A stretch of DNA of 64,000 nt from Helianthus annuus (lineage: Eukaryota > Streptophyta > Magnoliopsida > Asterales > Asteraceae), in assembly GCF_002127325.2 (NCBI RefSeq), contig NC_035437.2, forward strand, positions 115,254,916 to 115,318,915. Direction: 5' to 3'. Under the pieces are notes generated by a model. It ran no database searches. It was given only the letters and a program-made list of their open reading frames with translations, and was not told the DNA's origin. Positions within the stretch are counted from its first letter, which is position 1. Each line of letters begins with the position of its first letter. The translations under genes and the position numbers were made by a program. Shown here in pieces: positions 58,046 through 64,000 of this stretch.

Positions 58046-58504
58046 TACCATCATTTGATAATTAATCCAAGATAGTATTAAGCAAAAACTAAAAGTATTA
58101 TATTGACCACCAAGTTGGATTTTAACCAAAATAGTATTACAAAAAAAATCAAAAACATTAAATTGTCCAACAAATCGTAATCATTGACATACGGTAACCA
58201 TGATACCATGAAAACATAAGTTATAATCCTTGATATACGCTAACGACAGTAATATAGAGACAAGTCATAATCCATAATATCATCTAGTCTTCTTGATGAC
58301 GTCTTCTCGGTGAATATTCTCTTTCCAAAGTACAATCTTCGTATCACTTTCTAGGCTTCTACAGTTGAACTCTCAAAGTTCTCTTTGCCATTTTAAAACC
58401 AACAGTAGAATGTACCATTTTTTCTGAAATATGCCTGGTCAAAGTGACAAAAGTACAATATTATTAAGCCATATGTTTTTACTGCTATTCTAAACAAATA
58501 ATAT

Positions 58505-59330
58505 GGCTGACTTACACATGTGTAAACAACCTACTTACATATGTGTAAATTGCACAATAATCATGTTCATTTGTTGTAATACCATTGTTTCAATGTGCAC
58601 ATGTGTAAATATATTTATACACTAAATATGTAAACATCTTATTTACACATGTGTGAATTGCTTAATCACAAAAATGCAATATTAACTAAGATGATTTACA
58701 CATGTGTAAATTTGTTTTACACATGTGTAAGTTTCTATTTTACACATTTAACTGTTTGTTTTACACATGTGTAAATGTTCATATCTCTACCTTTTTTAAA
58801 CTATTATGATTTGCACATGTGTAAACCTTCATATTTATGCTTATTTTTTCAAAGTATTGTGATTTACACATGTGTAATCCATTATATATATGATTTACAC
58901 ATGTGTATACCTTCATTGTTATGCCATTTTTTTTACAGTATTATAATTTAAACATGTGTAAACCTTCATTATTATGCTTATTTCCCAGAGTATTGTGTAA
59001 ACCTTCATATATATGATTTACACATGTGTAGAAACATATGGAGATTTGTTGTACTTTTATTTTTTAATCTATTACGCATGTGTAAACCTTTATATCTATG
59101 GTTACTATTATTTTTTAATATTATGATATACACATGTGTAAACCTTAATATATTTGTTTATTCTTTTTTAACTATTATGATTTACACATGTGCAAACCTT
59201 TATATTTATGATTATTTTCATGATTTACACATGTCTAAACCTTCGTATTTATGCTTATTTTCATAACTATTATGATATATACATGTATAAACTTTCATAT
59301 ATATGATTTACACATGTGTAAAAACATATG
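58505..59330. repeat. TTTACACATGTGTAAA palindrome array in C2
   Basis: About eighteen copies every 20-60 bp, often within a longer unit ATGATTTACACATGTGTAAA then CCTTCATATTTATG. Further single copies are at about 56755 and 56806. The word is a perfect palindrome with core CACATGTG. Confidence 0.92.
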
Positions 59331-60876
59331 GAGATTTGTTATAAATTTATCTCTAGTACATACCTTCAAGTTTGGCCTTTCCATGAAGTTTCTATGATCT
59401 GATTTCTCTCACTATCTTCCTCGTATCTATTTTCCTTTCTAGTTTCACATGCCTTCATGCTCCTGTTATTATATTACAATTACTTTTCTTTCATAAATAA
59501 ATGCAAGTTAATGTTTTAGTTTTTTTCCCTTTCCTTGCATAAGTGAAGCTTTAGCCTTAGCTATAGTACTTAAATCCCTCACAACGCCTACCGTTTTATA
59601 AAACCAATAAACATTGTTAATTTAAGATTATGCAAATTAAAAGAAAAACAAAAGACAGAACTTGAGCAAATATTTACCCGTATACCATCCATTTTTTCTC
59701 ACATGGAGATTGTATTTCAGAACTCATCCATTCGATAAGTAATTAGCAATCCCATACAAGTGATTTACAATCTCGATAAAATAACATGTTATTTCAAAAT
59801 GTAATTTTGCAGACTTGTATAGTAGCTGGTGTAGAAAAGTCAGCAACTCAACGAATAATTAAACTTCAATTTTACAAATTTAAATCTAAGTCTTTGTCAA
59901 AACACTTGAAAAAACAAGATATTAATATACCAGGTTTAAAGCTCTTCATATTTGAATCATCTTAAAGGAACTTATATAGAGTTTCACATCATTTCAAAAG
60001 CTAAAATTCACCTAAGCATAAATAAAAAACAAGATGAAAAATGTTGATGTCATTTGAGCTAACATATATACTTAATCTGGTATCCATAAATTATAAGTAT
60101 ACTATCCTTTAAGAAGGTTAAGGTCTACTGGCAGTGTATCTGGTTGACTGATAGAAATCCAACACAAAGAAATAGTTATAGACAGAATCCAAGTCCAAAC
60201 ATAAATAATTGTTGAACTCCCTTAGGTCAAGTTGTAACTCAGTGATCACTTGGATTTCAAAATCACAAATTTGGTCAAATCTAAACTGATGGCAATGCCA
60301 AGCTTTCAATTTGCAAGCTACATATATATACAGGAATTTAAATTGGTGTTCCCATAAGTTAAATTACATGTAGTTATATCGCGAAACAAACAATAAACAT
60401 CATTCCAGCCCTAATTTTAATGAAATAGAACAATAAAAGGTTGAAAAAACAAACCTTCAGATTTGCAGATTGATTCATTGAGGAAGATGGTGGATTGATT
60501 CATTCATCCTTTTCTTCCCAAAAAAACATTGCAGATTTGCAGATTTGCAGATTTACATCGTCGACTCGATTGTGGTTCATTCATCCTTTTCTTCCCATTA
60601 AAACATTTGATAATTTCAGATTTGCAGATTGATTCCTTGAGGAAGATGGTGGATTTAGAAGACGTCGATTCGATTTCCTGGAGGAGAAGGTGAATTTGGG
60701 GGTGAAGGGGTAATTGAATGTGATTTTACAGTATTGCCCCTTTTAGTCTTATTTTAATGGTCCCCTTCTCATTAAAAACCCATTTAATCTTAGCCCTTGA
60801 TTGATGATGATCTATGGATGGAAATTGTCCCTAGAGTTCTCACAAAAATTCATGTTCTCAAGATAACCCTCCCCTA

Positions 60877-60879
60877 TAT

Positions 60880-60932
<53 letters not shown>
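60877..60932. repeat. (TA)n and (CATA)n between C2 and B2
   Basis: TATATA, six CATA units, then about 16 TA units. Confidence 0.97.
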
Positions 60933-60937
<5 letters not shown>

Positions 60938-61133
60938 AACCCATTTAATCTAGAAAACTTGGCAAACCTGAATTGTGAGGTCAAGATTGATCCACATCAT
61001 ATCTTTAAACACATGTTAAAAGGGCAAATTAGTCATTTGTTCAAGCCATCATTTCACCCTCTTCCCCATCCCATCAAGTCATTTATTACCCATCATCTCA
61101 TCACTTTTTTAAACCAAACAATATATACAGAAC

Positions 61134-61463
61134 TTGCATCTATTTCTTCCTTCTTTATCCCCCATTCCTTTCTTCTTCAAAAACCCTAATTCCTTTGCTT
61201 TCTCCCATCTTTCATGGCTGATTTTCAAGCATCAATCCATCACCTTTTTAGTCAAATCCCAACCCCACATTTTAAACCCCCATTTTCTTTCAACGTCAAC
61301 TTTTTCTCTCTCAACATTCAAAACCCCAAAACCCACCGGAGAAGAAGAAGAAAGCACTGCAGATCCAAACATTGCCGACGATCATTTGAGCACAAAATTG
61401 TACCGCGATCATTGGAGAAACAAGAAAAAACGACGGTGTTTTTCGTTTGGAGGAAAACCCTAG
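61134..61463 (+). other. Possible captured 5' gene fragment in B2
   Basis: After AAACCCTAATTCCTTTGC, a phrase common in plant 5' leaders, two overlapping frames are open. One runs 61134-61463 and ends STADPNIADDHLSTKLYRDH then WRNKKKRRCFSFGGKP. The other starts MADFQASIHHLFSQIPTP at 61214. The first has an uncharged N-part followed by a charged C-part. I recognise neither, and no conserved motif is visible. Confidence 0.25.
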
Positions 61464-62049
61464 ATATGAGAGCCACATTTTCGGTTGTTATCATCCGGTA
61501 AATGTCACCGGAAATGGAAGAAATCAAGAAGCAAGCGCAGAACCAAGTAAGTTTCCTACGTTTTTCCGATAAATGTCGCCGGAAATGTAGTTATTACGGT
61601 TTTTTTTTCCGATGATTGACGGAACAAACAACCATCTGTCTCATCGCTCGTCGATCGGTAGGTGTTTAGCTTCGAATGTCTCGTGTTTTTGCGACTTTTA
61701 ATCTGATACAAAATTGTTAGTTGTTTTGAATGAGAGTAGAAATATGTGTCTTCTTGTTCATAACTGATGTTGTGATTTTTTATAAGATTTCAAGTAGGAT
61801 CCCATGACAACTGTTATGTGCTTAATTGGTTTATTAGAGAGTTGGTTTTTTAAAAGTTAGGATTGAGATGTTCACTTGGCTGAGATAATGTTGAATTCGA
61901 GTTTTGTTATATGCTAAGGATGTTGACTTAATATTCTAGGGGACGAAAGGCTGTTTGATGAACTGTTGGTTTGTTTGCTTTTTTGTTTGAAAACATGTTG
62001 AGAATAATGGCCATAAACTGTGTAGGAGACTGTGCAATTTCAACTCAGA

Positions 62050-63930
62050 ATAACAGATTAGGTAACATGTGTTAAACCTGTCTTATTTTTATCAAATTAG
62101 GTAACATGTATTAAACCTGCATTATTTTTATCAAAAACATATTGGGTAAACCTGTCTTTATTAGGGTAACATGTGTTAAACCTGTCTTATTAGGTAAACA
62201 TATTAGAGTAACATGTGTTAAACCTGTCTTATTTTAATCGAATTATAACATATAGGAGATTAATACTGATGTACTTGTTTTGTTCATAGGTGAATGGTTG
62301 TTTTGTGTTCAAAATGAAGATGGCTATCAAGAAGCAAAGCATGCTAGATTTTAACTTATAATAGTTTTTGGACCATTTTTATATATTTAAGTTCACATAA
62401 AACACTTTTGCCACTTTTGTTATCTTATGTATTACATTACAGCTTCCAGGAACCAACTGAAGATGTTACATATGTTAACATAAGTAGATTCTCTTAAAAT
62501 CTGAAGAAGTATTACATCTCGTAAAGAGGAGTATTGTTGAACGTAATATAACATTACATGTATCACATAACATCATTAAAAGTAAACCATAAAAATGTTG
62601 TTGTAAACCATTCAATGAAACACGTAAACTATAATGTCAGAAAAGGGTAATATAACATTAAATGTTACCCATAACATCATTAAAAGGTAATATATAAAAA
62701 TGATACAAAATGTATAAACTTCATAATTTATTCGGAATATCTCGTTTATTTTACAAATAAAAAGTCGTGTTTTTTGTGGGATAATTAGCTACATATGTAG
62801 TAACAACGTTACACAAGTTACTTATAGTTACCCCAATCGTTTTTTAGACACAAAGGGGGGTTGCACATATGTAATACATGTTTGTAACATGTGTTATACT
62901 AGAGAGGTAACACATGTATAGCCACGTTACACATGTTACATAGGAGATTAATAAGTTTTAACTATAGAAGATTAATATTGATGTACTTGTTTTGTTCATA
63001 GGTGAAAAGATGTTTTGTTCAAGATGAAGATGGTTATCAAGAAGCGAAGCCCGCCGAAGCATTACAACGCATCATCAGGTTATCGTGGTGACGATGGTGT
63101 GTTTTTTGGTTGGTTGCTATGTGTTGTAAAGATGGATGTTGCTGTGATGACCATTTTTAGAAGCATTACAACTATTGATATAAAATTCATTTTTATTTTC
63201 ATTGTTAGTATGAATACGGATGTTGTTGGGAAGGCAATTTTTTATGCAACAACTATATGTATAATGTGTAACAGTGACGTTGTAACACATGTAAAACCTA
63301 TATGTAACATGTGTAAGATGGTTATACACGTGTTACATATGTCAGCCCGTTTGGTGTCAATTTAAACTTAGTAAAATTACATATATAACAACATTACATC
63401 ATCCAAAATGTCATATAAGTAAACAAACAAGTAATATTAGTAAAATTACATATGTAACATACGTTTACATACATGGAGTTACATGTCTTACATAAGTGGT
63501 AACGTATGTATACTCATAATATACACATTACACCTTTATGTTAGAGACTCTGGCCTACAACCTGAGTATACACGTGTTAATGTGTTTTTTAACCTCATGG
63601 TATTATATTAGGAAGCTACACGTAACACAAGTTACATTTGAAGTGTTTGCACCCTTATAAATTTTCCTTTTCCATCTGTTTATGTGTTATATTAGAAAGT
63701 TATATGTAACACAAGTTATATTTGAAACTCGTAACACAAGTTACATTATTAAACGGTGGGATTATGGCAAAAGTTACATATCCTGATCTTCTTACACCTT
63801 CATGCTTTTTTACTCCATAAATGATGTAATATTATTGGATTGTACGCCACTTTATACTCCTAATACATGCAACACTGCTTGGAACATTTGTTACATAGTT
63901 ATATATTGGGATCTTTGTTCCACCCTCATC
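62050..63930. repeat. GTAACACATGTTAC word array in B2
   Basis: Sixteen or more copies and half-copies. Four lie in a row within (G/A)GTAACATGTGTTAAACCTG (62058-62230). Others include GTTACACAAGTTAC near 62807, GTTACACATGTTACAT near 62925 and CGTAACACAAGTTACA near 63620 and 63732. Confidence 0.85.
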
Positions 63931-64000
63931 TTACAAAGGTTTAAACATATCAAAACCCACTTCATATTGGTTTAACATATGTCACAACATATTCAACCAT

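Larger units (their letters stand above)
55884..60876. mobile_element. TA-flanked element C2
   Basis: Left AGGGGAGGGTTTAAATGAGA then ACACTCATCTTTTGTGAGAA. Right (reverse) AGGGGAGGGTTATCTTGAGA then ACATGAATTTTTGTGAGAAC. Same terminal family as C1 but 5 kb long. It contains a GCTGCAGAAACGCAG word cluster in two parts, the large ACACATGTGT array, and a duplicated GAGGAAGATGGTGGA block near the right end (60476 and 60640). No transposase frame was recognised. Confidence 0.8.
60933..64000. mobile_element. TA-flanked element B2, runs off the window
   Basis: The left end after TA repeats reads GAAAAACCCATTTAATCTAG then AAAACTTGGCAAACC, the family of B1. Inside are GTAACACATGTTAC-type words from 62050 onward, as in B1. 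A stretch near 61134-61500 looks like captured gene sequence. The right end is outside. Confidence 0.65.

Noticed and set aside
57199..58129. Minus-strand open frames of 165 and 108 codons in C2
   Set aside because: They run through the GCTGCAG word clusters and give low-complexity Cys/Arg/Gln repeats with no family resemblance.
58505..59330. Regularly spaced repeats that could suggest a CRISPR array
   Set aside because: This is plant nuclear DNA. Units are a short palindrome with unequal, related spacers, and there are no cas genes.

Overview
The window is repeat-rich nuclear DNA of a flowering plant. The features are TA microsatellites, Copia and Gypsy LTR retrotransposons with plant-type primer sites, Helitrons with CTAG ends, hAT and Harbinger MITEs, and one small intron-containing defensin-like gene. 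The retroelement families, notably the extra 3' ORF of the SIRE-like element, resemble those common in Asteraceae. That placement is inference from memory. The only apparently intact host gene is the two-exon defensin-like gene on the minus strand (21901-23011), which was joined here by reading its splice sites.

Layout: 1-~3030 is the 3' half of a broken Copia element. 3941-20496 is a complete SIRE-like Copia element (TSD GTGAG) with a collapsed gag-pol and a decayed 3' extra ORF. That ORF is split by a minus-strand chromovirus at 10217-18958 (TSD AGAAG). 20502-29650 holds an orphan MAP-kinase exon, the defensin-like gene, several MITEs and two Helitrons, one carrying fragments of ribosomal protein uS11. 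29657-44342 is a four-level nest: a hAT element (TSD ATTGTAAT) contains a TA-flanked element, which contains a pol-less Athila-like element (TSD CGGGT/CAGGT), which contains a solo LTR (TSD TCCTC).

From 44.7 kb to the end the window is a chain of elements separated almost only by (TA)n tracts: A1, E, A2 (interrupted by a 4.2-kb solo LTR, TSD AAAAC), C1, D1, D2, D3, C2 and B2. Five terminal families can be told apart (A-E). Their ends share one layout: TA-GGG, then spaced GAGAAC-like words. The larger ones carry internal arrays of family-specific short words: AAAACGGCGCG and ACGTAAAACGT in A, GTAACACATGTTAC in B, TTTACACATGTGTAAA in C. This chain is the best candidate for an undescribed mobile-element system.

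A parallel pattern occurs in the LTR elements. Five LTR types each have their own repeated short word (CAGTGG, CACGGGGCCGTG, CGCGGCCCGCGTAA, GCGCCCCGCGTAAG, TTCGATCGG) just upstream of, or near, the TATAAATA or TATATAAG box. All autonomous-type ORFs in the window are broken by stops, frameshifts or deletions, so no mobile element here looks able to make its own enzymes.
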